Part shown: positions 12,099-21,140 of the stretch, in pieces
How positions within the stretch are numbered: the stretch's first letter is position 1
Layout of the letters: every line of letters begins with the position of its first letter
Source: Aphrocallistes beatrix
Lineage: Eukaryota; Porifera; Hexactinellida; Sceptrulophora; Aphrocallistidae
Direction: 5' to 3'
DNA length: 64,000 nucleotides
Assembly (NCBI GenBank): GCA_963281255.1
Contig: OY725489.1
Span: forward strand, 930,001-994,000
The notes under the pieces: model-generated
The model's database searches: none
Told to the model about the DNA's origin: nothing
Seen by the model: only the letters and a program-made list of their open reading frames with translations
Translations under genes and position numbers: made by a program

Positions 12099-12312
12099 CT
12101 CAACTGCAAACTTATAGTTATGCCATTAAAGAAAATATTATATATATATATTTATTTATTAATAAAAAATGACTATTCTAAAATAATTCTAGCATTAAGG
12201 AATTTAAAATCACTCTACAAACAAGTATTATCACATCAAGATATAGCATACGTACTTGTATATAGTACAGTGTGAGCTAAAAATTAAATATAAGTTTCAG
12301 AGTACTCAAGTA
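12099..12312. other. Gap between NHL copy 1 and SKIC3
   Basis: This short AT-rich spacer contains an AT microsatellite (about 12138-12160). It should include the SKIC3 promoter, but no clear motif can be named. Confidence 0.4.
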
Positions 12313-13800
12313 TCAGAATATCTGCAGCATAGCTTCCTTGTAGTTACAGAGTACTAGCACCCTCCCCTCTCCATCCAGACAGACACCTCTAGGCTCCACC
12401 AGAGGATCCTCTCCGTGATTCAGCTCCAGACGAGCCTCGACAGCCGCACGCATACTCTTCTCTCTCCTCAACACGTACACGTACGGCCGTCTCCTGTCTG
12501 AGATCAGAAAGCGACCTGCTCTATCCACACACAAGAAGCTAGGCACGAAATCAGATAGGATGGAGTGGGATAGAAACGCGTCTCTACGGAATCCAGTCAG
12601 ATCGAACTCTAACACGTAGGGGGGCTTGCTGTTCAGAACGAATATTCTCTTCTCGTGTACCTTCACGTCCAGAGGGAGGTACAGATCTGGATCTGTGATG
12701 GTTCGCACGATAGAATAATGATTCCCTAGTGAAAAAACTCGAACTAAATCACTTTTAGTATCGCAGACATAAACCAAATCTGAGTGAACAGCGATTCCAG
12801 TCGGAGGATTGTGCTCTCCTCCCAATACCTTCTTTCCATATAAGACTGTGTAACCTAATTTTAGTTTGTTTGAACGGGACCTCCTGTCATACTCGATAGA
12901 AGCGGAAGCTACTACTTGTACACTTTCAAGCTCGTCGGATGTCACCGTAATTCCAGAAATGTAAATTCCATTCGATACAGCGATTCCAAATGGTTGAGTA
13001 GAAGTGGGGTATTTGCTGTTAAGTAATTTGTTATAAAGTTGAATTCCAGTAATATCGAAAGTAGTAACCTTATTATTGGAGAGAAGAAGTTGGAACAAAT
13101 TGGTTCCTAAAGCTGTGAAATAAACTGAGTTATCTTTTTCATCGTAAGCTATTCCCTGAGGATATTGACAATATATTTGAGGAAATGCAAGAGTGGTCAC
13201 AGGTTTGGTTCTCAGTGAGTAATCAATTGCTCCATCATCTGTACCAATAGTTAAAGGCTTTTCAACACATTCCTCAGCTGATCCATCTGTCTTCACTTCT
13301 ACATTCAACTCCTCAGTGCTTCCTTTCGCATCAGTATCAATCTCAATCTCACTGTCAGCTACCTTTTCTCTCATCTCACACTTCTCACTCTCTTCAACAC
13401 GAACTACAATCTTCCCCATTCCCTTCACTTTCTCAACAAGTCCTTCTTCACACACAAACTCCACACTACGAGGTGGGTACTCTCTCTCTAGTTCTTCTAT
13501 CTTCTTGTCTGTCTCAGAGAGAAAAGATTTCTTCAGATCTTCAAACTCTCCATGCTTGAACTGCTCCTCTATACCAGACTGTATGGCGGTAAGAGAAGCC
13601 ATCCTATCTCTGTACCCACTCACTCTACTTGTGTGTTCTCTCTCTAGCCTATCTAACTCCACACACAGTTCTTCTTCTCTCTGCTGGAGACTCACTCGTA
13701 GCTCTGACACTGACTCTCTCAGTCTACCACGAGCTGTCTCCACCTGTGTCAAGAAACTATCTTTAACTACGCTTTCTAGCACTGATTCTTTGGTTGCCAT
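12313..13800 (-). CDS. Coiled-coil plus NHL-type beta-propeller protein, array copy 1
   Basis: This single-exon gene encodes 495 residues from MATKESVLESV. The start was chosen at 13800 because all four copies share this N-terminus, although an upstream in-frame methionine exists. About residues 10-100 form a coiled coil (RLRESVSELRVSLQQREEEL). An acidic linker follows, then from about 215 to the end an NHL/six-bladed-propeller-like region with blade-type repeats (YPQGIAYDEKDNSVYF, PFGIAVSNGIYISG, PTGIAVHSDLVYVCD, PRGVCLDGEGRVLVL). The pattern resembles TRIM-NHL proteins but no RING or B-box is present. NHL propellers usually bind protein or RNA; the ligand here is unknown. The N- and C-terminal parts are almost identical to copies 2-4, while the middle of the propeller differs. 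Confidence 0.85.
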   Translation of the reverse strand: MATKESVLESVVKDSFLTQVETARGRLRESVSELRVSLQQREEELCVELDRLEREHTSRVSGYRDRMASLTAIQSGIEEQFKHGEFEDLKKSFLSETDKKIEELEREYPPRSVEFVCEEGLVEKVKGMGKIVVRVEESEKCEMREKVADSEIEIDTDAKGSTEELNVEVKTDGSAEECVEKPLTIGTDDGAIDYSLRTKPVTTLAFPQIYCQYPQGIAYDEKDNSVYFTALGTNLFQLLLSNNKVTTFDITGIQLYNKLLNSKYPTSTQPFGIAVSNGIYISGITVTSDELESVQVVASASIEYDRRSRSNKLKLGYTVLYGKKVLGGEHNPPTGIAVHSDLVYVCDTKSDLVRVFSLGNHYSIVRTITDPDLYLPLDVKVHEKRIFVLNSKPPYVLEFDLTGFRRDAFLSHSILSDFVPSFLCVDRAGRFLISDRRRPYVYVLRREKSMRAAVEARLELNHGEDPLVEPRGVCLDGEGRVLVLCNYKEAMLQIF

Positions 13801-14008
13801 TGCTACACACGATATATTTATATTTATATATATTACTTGATCATGATTAGTATATATGGACACATTTAAGATGTCAAATGTTTGGTATTTAATTCGAAGG
13901 GGATTGCACAAAAATTATTCTATTCCTAAGACTTGTCCCAATTATAAGTAAAATTCAATCAAGTGAACTAGAATTGATATGCTATCTTACAATACACGTA
14001 ACCTAAGC
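13801..14008. other. Upstream flank of NHL copy 1, with target-site repeat
   Basis: This is the putative promoter region of NHL copy 1. It ends with CCTAAGC at 14002-14008, one of the two 7-bp direct repeats that flank the DNA transposon next to it. Confidence 0.5.
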
Positions 14009-14561
14009 CATAGCATTCTATACACTAAGGCAATGGCGCGCTTAACATTTTTGGGACCAGGGATTGGTTAGTTAATTAGATGTTGTATGTTGATATTTTC
14101 TATATCGTCTTGGGAAATTTGAAATTTGATGTTAAATTTATTAACTACTCTCCTTAGACATCTTATAAACCATATTAGAATATTTTTGAATCCATCTTTA
14201 ATATTTCACTTTTACGTTTTATTACAATTCCAACATTCCATTAATATTTAAGAAATTGACGCCATTCTGATTGTGAAATAAGTTTATCAATCATTATGTC
14301 TTGTGATGTTTAATTAAAGTGTAATACAAAAGCTAAATAATGTTTATTTTAAAATATTATTTAGTTTGTGCAGATTTTACTACGAGATATCATTTCCCAC
14401 ATCAGAACACAATCAAGTACAGCTTGGAATGCAATTTGTTTTTTATCCACCCATAATGTATATTTACAAAATTTATACCAATACCTTAGAACGTTCTATT
14501 TTCATTCCCACTTTCATCCTCTACTTACTACTTTCAACTACAACTGATTTTGACTATTCAG

Positions 14562-14700
14562 ATGTCCTGTCTTGTCCCAGGCTGCAGATCTAACTATTTA
14601 GGCGAAGATAAATCAACCTCAATTTTTAATTTTCCCAAAGATGAGTGATTACGCGAACAATGAATGATTCAGAGCCATTCCCAGACTAAGGAAGGATTGT
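14562..14700 (+). pseudogene. THAP zinc-finger remnant of the transposase
   Basis: From the ATG at 14562 the frame reads MSCLVPGCRSNY...STSIFNFPKDE and then meets a stop near 14643. In the same frame a further LREQ-like stretch follows. The C-x4-C spacing and the SIFNFPKD block are the start of a THAP DNA-binding domain, which THAP9 and P-element transposases carry at the N-terminus. The later C and H ligands are not intact. Confidence 0.75.
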
Positions 14701-14846
14701 GAAGACAACAAACATATGAAGGTATTCAATTCGAATTATTTATTCATAATTTTATACCCCGTGTATAGAATTCCAATTGTACCGAGAGGTATGCATCAAT
14801 TCGTAACAATTGACTAAATCTAAACGATTTTGAAAATACTTTTATA

Positions 14847-15034
14847 CAGTAGAACTCGGTTAGTACGTACTCGGGATACAACGTACTTCGGCTTAGTACG
14901 TACTCATTTCTCGAAACCAGAATTCATTTATTATATAGATTCCTATGTAATATCAACTCGGTTAGTACGTACTTACGGATAGTACGTACTTTTTCCCGCT
15001 TCCCGGAGGAGTAGGTACTAACCGAGTTCTACTG
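14847..15034. mobile_element. TA-flanked inverted-repeat element, family B
   Basis: It starts CAGTAGAACTCGGTTAGTAC and ends with the complementary sequence (GTACTAACCGAGTTCTACTG), with TA at each border. The motif TTAGTACGTACT or a close form recurs about five times in 188 bases. It is inserted inside the P-like transposon and is therefore younger. It is non-coding and looks like a pogo/Tigger-type MITE. Confidence 0.85.
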
Positions 15035-15297
15035 TATATCCCAAATTTAATGACTAAAACATTTACTAACACAATCTGCAAATCCATCTTGCGCTCAGTT
15101 AAGAATTTCTGTACCTACTGCCAATATTATTTTGAATGCCACGCAACTGACGAAGTCTAGTTATCCCCCAATATGTTATGCAGCATTTGACGATCTTAGA
15201 ACCGTGTTCAAAGCTGACAAATTTTATCATTAAGAGAGCCCCAAAATTGACCTCGAAATCATGTTAGCCATTTCAATTAGAGCGACAAAATGTAAAC

Positions 15298-15597
15298 TTG
15301 GCTTTGAAAGTTTTTCATGAGTCTACAGCTGCAGGTCTTTCTGGTTTTATTAATCATACAAACATTGGTAAAACCCATCAAACCGTTGATTTCCCCAACT
15401 GGATAAATCGTATCTGGAGCATTTTCAATGTTAATTGGGTAGGGAAAGACATTCGTTTCAATAATCCATATCTAGCCCTACTGCGCCACAACGACGAAAT
15501 ATTATTGTTTTTGGAAAGCATCGTTAAATGGCTTAATTGTTGGAGAGCTATTCCATCAACTAGAAGTAAGCTTACACCTCAACGAAATATTCAGTAA
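15298..15597 (+). pseudogene. P-type transposase internal fragment
   Basis: An open frame of 99 residues begins with NVNLALKVFHESTAAGLSGF (the first residues lie just upstream of its first ATG) and contains the segment FPNWINRIWSIFNVN. The KVFHEST...F...W...FN pattern is characteristic of the core of THAP9/P-element transposases. Neighbouring frames hold further weakly recognisable pieces to about 15840. This is a decayed DNA-transposon gene rather than a host gene. Confidence 0.7.
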
Positions 15598-16298
15598 GAT
15601 AGATAATCATCCTATTTTAAGTTGTCGATTTTATGAGGGACCCTGCCGTAGAAAATTAGTTGAGATTACGCTACTTGAAATAGAGAGAAATTCCAGCGAT
15701 ATCTGGAGAGGGTGGTGTGTGTATGACATCAAAATTGGATATAGTTATTCACAACAGTGGCAAATTGAATTTTATCAAGAAAGTAAAAAATTTAATAACA
15801 CTGCTATTGGTCGCGATAATACCAAACTTCAGAAATTTGCTTCCTAATTCTTCTTTGTTCTTAGATATTCAACTTAAATAGTGCCAAAGTTCACAACAGC
15901 TTTTATCAAAACTAGACGATGAGCGAAACACCAATTAGTTAAGAAACGCAGCTCTCACAGCTAGGCTAGGACAGAATCTTTCTATTTCAAGAAATACTCT
16001 ATTATCAATACATACTAAATACTACATTCTACATCATTGTTATTGCTTGTTTTATTATTAATGTATTTATATTTATCATTCTTTGTTTGTAAAAAACATT
16101 AAACTACCTCTAATATGTTTCTAAATGATTCTAACTTAACGGTAAAGGTGATAAACCTAGTTATTATGATCGAATATTCACATAAAACAATATACATCAC
16201 AATCACATATGGTAGATTTCTTAATTAACTAACCAATCCCTGGTCCAAAAAATATTAAGCGCGCCATTGCCTTGGTGTATAGAATGCTATGCCTAAGC

Positions 16299-16491
16299 AT
16301 TATAAATAATGGGATAATACAATTCTATATTACAAATAATCGAACGGAGCGGCTCCACATAAAGCTAAATTTTAAAACTACAAGAACTAACAGCAAAATA
16401 AGTAACATTCATTGTCAAAACAAAGTGATTTCGAACAAATAAAGATTCACATATGAATAAACGAGAGGAAATAAGGAATGAGAGAAATGTA
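16299..16491. other. 3' flank of NHL copy 2
   Basis: This flank is shared with the 3' flank of copy 4 (GATTCACATATGAATAAACG and GAGGAAATAAGGAATGAGAG at about 16443-16483 and 21093-21133) and partly with copy 3. The duplication units therefore extended past the stop codon. Confidence 0.7.
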
Positions 16492-17975
16492 TCAGAATAT
16501 CTGCAGCATAGCTTCCTTGTAGCTACAGAGCACTAGAACCCTCCCCTCTCCATCCAGACAGACACCCCTAGGCTCCACCAGAGGATCCTCTCCGTGATTC
16601 AGCTCCAGACGAGCCTCGACAGCCGCACGCATACTCTTCTCTCTCCTCAACACGTACACGTACGGCCGTCTCCTGTCTGAGATCAGAAAGCGACCTGCTC
16701 TGTCCACACACAAGAAGCTAGGCACGAAATCAGATAGGATGGAGTGGGAGAGAAACGCGTCTCTGCGGAATCCAGTCAGATCGAACTCTAACACGTAGGG
16801 GGGCTTGCTGTTCAGAACGAATATTCTCTTCTCGTGTAGCTTCACGTCCAGAGGGAGGTACAGATCTGGATCTGTGATGGTTCGCAGGATTCTTTCTTGC
16901 GTTCTTGAAAACACTCGAACTAAATTACTTTTAGAGTCACAAACAAATACAAAATCTGAGTGAATAGCGATTCCAGTCGGAGGGTTATGCTCCACTCCAA
17001 ACACACTTGCTTTCCAATTAAAACTGTACTATCCAATCGTAATTGGTTAGAGGAGGAATGATCATAAGAAGCTACTACTTGTACACTTTCGAGTGAGGCT
17101 GCTTTAATCGTTGTTCCAGAAATGTAAATCCGATCCAAAACTGCGATTCCAAATGGTTGGATATTCGAAAGGAAATTTCGTTTTCGGTATTCGTTATAAA
17201 AATATATTTCAGAAATAGAGGAAATCGAGACTGTATTATTAGCAAACACTTTGTATAAACTCGATCGTGTGTTCAACCCATTAAAAGTGGCGAAATAAAC
17301 TGAGTTATCTTTTTCATGGTAAGCTATTCCCTGAGGATATTTACAATCTATTTGAGGATATCCAAGAGTGGTCACAGGTTTGGTTCTCAGTGAGTAATCA
17401 ATTGCTCCATCATCTGTACCAATAGTTAAAGGCTTTTCAACACATTCCTCAGCTAATCCATCTGTCTTCACTTCTACATTCAACTCCTCAGTGCTTCCTT
17501 TCGCATCAGTATCAGTCTCAATCTCACTGTCAGCTACCTTTTCTCTCTTCTCACACTTCTCACTCTCTTCAACACGAACTACAATCTTCCCCATTCCCTT
17601 CACTTTCTCAACAAGTCCTTCTTCACACACAAACTCCACACTACGAGGTGGGCACTCTCTCTCTAGCTCTTCTATCTTCCTGTCTGTCTCAGAGAGAATG
17701 GATTTCTTCAGATCTTCAAACTCTCCATGCTTGAACTGCTCCTCTATACCAGCCTGTATGGCGGTAAGAGAAGCCATCCTATCTCTGTACCCACTCACTC
17801 TACTTGTGTGTTCTCTCTCTAGCCTATCTAACTCCATACACAGTTCTTCTTCTCTCTGCTGGAGACTCACTCCTACCTCTGACACTGACTCTCTCAGTCT
17901 ACCACGAGCTGTCTCCACCTGTGACAAGAAACTATCTTTATCTACGCTTTCTAGCACTGATTGTTCTGGCGCCAT
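16492..17975 (-). pseudogene. Coiled-coil plus NHL-type propeller gene, array copy 2, one frameshift
   Basis: From MAPEQSVLESV (start 17975) the frame runs through the same coiled coil, acidic linker and first blades as copy 1, then breaks near 17005. The rest continues in another frame from FGVEHNPPTG to the shared C-terminus. The break coincides with a doubled TG in GTGTG: without it GKQVFGVEHNPPTG would align with GKKVLGGEHNPPTG of copy 1. The break lies in the variable middle part. Everything else is intact, so this is either a recent pseudogene, a natural null allele or an assembly indel. Confidence 0.8.
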
Positions 17976-18363
17976 CACTACACACAATATAAATATATAC
18001 ATGTATCTATGTGCGGTGTTAGGGTAGTACAAGTACATTTGCACAAACTTGCAGACAAAAGATTGGATAGATAAATCTAACATAGAGACACGCGATGATC
18101 GATACTAAATAGTTCTGAATTGCTCATGAGCTGTTATGGAGCATAGAACATGGTAGTGACCCATTTGAGTGTAACTCGGCTATTTCATTACGCTTGTACT
18201 AAATTTCATAACAAATTTGGTGTGGAAATTGTAATAAAACTAAAGGTAAAGACATTACAAAGAAATGGGACACATAACTTAACATTCATTATCAATACTA
18301 AGTGATTTTGAAAAATAAAGATTCCTCACAAAAAAAGAGAGGAAATAAGGGATAATAAATGTA
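17976..18363. other. Spacer between NHL copies 2 and 3
   Basis: AT-rich DNA upstream of copy 2 and downstream of copy 3. The AAGTGATTTTGAAAAATAAAG segment near 18299 is shared with the 3' flanks of copies 2 and 4. I see no gene. Confidence 0.5.
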
Positions 18364-19886
18364 TCAGAATATCTGCAGCATAGCTTCCTTGTAGCTACAG
18401 AGCACTAGCACCCTCCCCTCTCCATCCAGACAAACACCCCTAGGCTCCACCAGAGGATCCTCTCCGTGATTCAGCTCCAGACGAGCCTCGACAGCCGCAC
18501 GCATACTCTTCTCTCTCCTCAACACGTACACGTACGGCCGTCTCCTGTCTGAGATCAGAAAGCGACCTGCTCTGTCCACACACAGGAAGCTAGGCACGAA
18601 ATCAGATAGGATGGAGTGGGAGAGAAACGCGTCTCTGCGGAATCCAGTCAGATCGAACTCTAACACGTAGGGGGGCTTGCTGTTCAGAACGAATATTCTC
18701 TTCTCGTGTACCTTCACGTCCAGAGGGAGGTACAGATCTGGATCTGTGATGGTTTGCAGGTGTTTACCTACTAAATTCCAGCCACTAGGATGTAAATCCT
18801 CTCTAGTAATATTGAATACGTATATGACGTTGATATGAACGTTGCAGACATATAGAGTTTCACCATCCATCGAAAGACCACCTGCATTATATAAGACGTT
18901 CTCCCGAAAGGATCTTGAATCAAACAGTATAAGGCTCTTAACTTTATCAAGTTTAGAAATATTCTGGATACCATCTGTTTGAAAAATATAAATGGAGTGT
19001 CGATATTTTCTCCCAATTATAGTTTCTCCAATAATTCCACTGAGCAAGTATCGTTGTACAAACAAACACCACAATATTGTGGTGAGAAAGTAACTGTATC
19101 ATAAACGGTATTCTGGCGTCGAGAAAATGGGCCAAAATAAAAAGATCGAATATTGTTAGAGTTGAGATGTAGTATATAAATATTACTCGAAAGATAATCC
19201 ACAAGAAAGACAGTATTCTCTTTGGGATCGTAAGCTATTCCTTGAGGAAATTGACACTTGATTTGAGGATATCCAAGAGTGGTCACAGGTTTGGTTCTCA
19301 GTGAGTAATCAATTGCTCCATCATCTGTACCAATAGTTAAAGGCTTTTCAACACATTCCTCAGCTAATCCATCTGTCTTCACTTCTACATTCAACTCCTC
19401 AGTGTTTCCTTTCGCATCAGTATCAATCTCAATCTCACTGTCAGCTACCTTTTCTCTCTTCTCACACTTCTCAATCTCTTCAACACGAACTACAATCTTC
19501 CCCATTCCCTTCACTTTCTCAACAAGTCCTTCTTCACACACAAACTCCACACTACGAGGTGGGTACTCTCTCTCTAGTTCTTCTATCTTCCTGTCTGTCT
19601 CAGAGAGAAAGGATTTCTTCAGATCTTCAAACTCTCCATGCTTGAACTGCTCCTCTATTCCAGCCTGTATGGCGGTAAGAGAAGCCATCCTATCTCTGTA
19701 CCCACTCACTCTACTTGTGTGTTCTCTCTCTAGCCTATCTAACTCCACACACAGTTCTTCTTCTCTCTGCTGGAGACTCACTCGTAGCTCTGACACTGAC
19801 TCTCTCAGTCTACCACGAGCTGTCTCCAACTCTGTCAAGAAACTATCTTTATCTACGCTTTCTAACACTGATTCTTTGGTTGCCAT
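18364..19886 (-). pseudogene. Coiled-coil plus NHL-type propeller gene, array copy 3, one frameshift
   Basis: The frame opens at MATKESVLESV (19886) and carries the family N-terminus to about residue 215. A middle region follows that is the most divergent of the four (YLSSNIYILHLNSNNIRSF, later GGLSMDGETLYVCN). The frame shifts once near 19020-19070 (about one base missing), after which the second frame runs to the conserved C-terminus. Both halves are otherwise open, so the break looks recent or technical. The middle keeps blade-like spacing although little sequence is shared with the other copies. Confidence 0.78.
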
Positions 19887-19904
19887 TGCTACACACGATA
19901 TAGA

Positions 19905-19945
19905 CTAACCAGATAAAAGTATTTGAACATTTATTTATTTCCCAC
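19905..19945 (+). repeat. Solo end of a Tc1-like inverted-repeat element
   Basis: GACTAACCAGATAAAAGTAT followed by TTGAACATTT matches the right end of the element at 52639-53251 (complement of AATACTTTTGTCCGGTTAGTC). No second end is seen nearby. Confidence 0.55.
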
Positions 19946-20006
19946 ACATCCTTACTATTAAAACTCGATTAATGTGTGTGTATATATTTATATATATATA
20001 TCTCTG

Positions 20007-20503
20007 TAACGAATTGATTGAGGAAACTGCCAGGCACAGAAAGCTGATTTTTGGCATGTGGGAGTCTTTTGGCTATGGCTCCAGTAAGTTCTGAGCTCAG
20101 ACCAAAATGTCGACTCATCAAGGAAGGAATTATGACGTCATTGTCACATTTTTAAAAGTTAAGCAACACAGTTATTCGGGCATAACTCAGCCATTATAGG
20201 AGATAAAAGGCTGAAATTTTAATAGAATCTGTATACTAACATACCTCACATATGATGCGACTTTCATCAAAAAATGATGACTCATCACTTTGCTATGACG
20301 TCATCATTACTCATCAAAATTTTAAAAATTGACAAATTTGGTGTTTTTTCGAGTGATATCGATTTTAAAACTAAGATGGACATATTTAGAGATGATATAT
20401 CCCGTTTAATTAACCAATGTCACCTCCAGGCGACCGAAGGGAGCCTCCGGCGGACACAAAGTGTCCGCCAGCCGCGCAGCGCAAGCAAGCGAAGCGAGCT
20501 TGT
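20007..20503 (+). repeat. Dispersed repeat with GC-rich hairpin tail, copy 1
   Basis: The head is ACGAATTGATTGAGGAAACT and the tail is a perfect hairpin, GGCGGACAC-AAA-GTGTCCGCC, followed by GCGCAGCGCAAGCAAGCGAA. The element lies between NHL copies 3 and 4. It has no coding potential. A second copy follows directly, and both are preceded by CCTTACTATTAAAACTCG, so the pair arose by local tandem duplication. The class is unresolved (Helitron-like is possible). Confidence 0.8.
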
Positions 20504-20545
20504 CCTTACTATTAAAACTCGATTAATGTATATTTATATATATAT

Positions 20546-20976
20546 AACGAATTGATTGAAGAAACTGCAGGTCATAGAAAGCTAATTTTTGGCATCACGG
20601 AATTATGACGTCATTGTCACATTTTTAGAAGTTAAGCAACACAGTTATTCGAGCATAACTCAGCCATTATAGGAGATAGAAGGCTGAAATTTTAATAGAA
20701 TCTGTATACTAACATACCTCACAAATAATGCAACTATCATCAAAAAATGATGACTCATCACTTTGTTATGACGCCATCATTACTCATCAAAATTTTAAAA
20801 ATTGATAAATTTGGTGATTTTTCGTGCGATATCGATTATAACAGTAGGACAGATGTATTTAGAGATGATATCTCCCTTATAATTAACCAATGTCACCTTC
20901 AGGCGACCGAAGGGAGCCTCTGGCGGACACAAAGTGTCCGCCAGCCGCGCAGCGCAAGCAAGCGAAGCGCGCTTGT
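20546..20976 (+). repeat. Dispersed repeat with GC-rich hairpin tail, copy 2
   Basis: Same head, body and tail as the copy at 20007, but about 66 bases shorter near the head. The hairpin GGCGGACAC/GTGTCCGCC is again perfect, and the tail ends AAGCGAAGCGCGCTTGTA. Confidence 0.8.
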
Positions 20977-21140
20977 ATAAATATAAATTGGATATTTTCA
21001 TGATGGAGAATGCTAAATGTAAAAAAACTACAAGAACTAACTGCGTAATAAGTAACATTCACTGTCAATACTAAGTGATTTCGAAAAATAAAGATTCACA
21101 TATGAATAAACGAGAGGAAATAAGGAATGAGAGAAATGTA

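Larger units (their letters stand above)
14009..16291 (+). mobile_element. P-element/THAP-type DNA transposon, decayed but with complete ends
   Basis: Terminal inverted repeats of about 70-80 bases are directly visible. The left end starts CATAGCATTCTATACAC at 14009 and the right end is its complement at 16275-16291, both continuing into a GGCAATGGCGCGCTTAA block. A 7-bp direct repeat CCTAAGC flanks both ends (14002-14008 and 16292-16298). Inside are a THAP zinc-finger remnant and a P-type transposase fragment. The 2.3-kb length is typical of a P-like element. Internal stops show that this copy is not autonomous, and a younger short element is inserted at 14847-15034. Confidence 0.88.

Noticed and set aside
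13316-13840. Long plus-strand open frames of about 165-178 residues opposite all four NHL-gene N-termini (also near 17491, 19402, 22126)
   Set aside because: They mirror the codon use of the coiled coil on the other strand, are Ser-rich without any domain, and are conserved only because the sense strand is.
19017-19074. A hidden intron instead of a frameshift in NHL copy 3
   Set aside because: The two frames overlap by about 57 bases, and no GT-AG pair is needed or placed there by the other copies, which are intronless.
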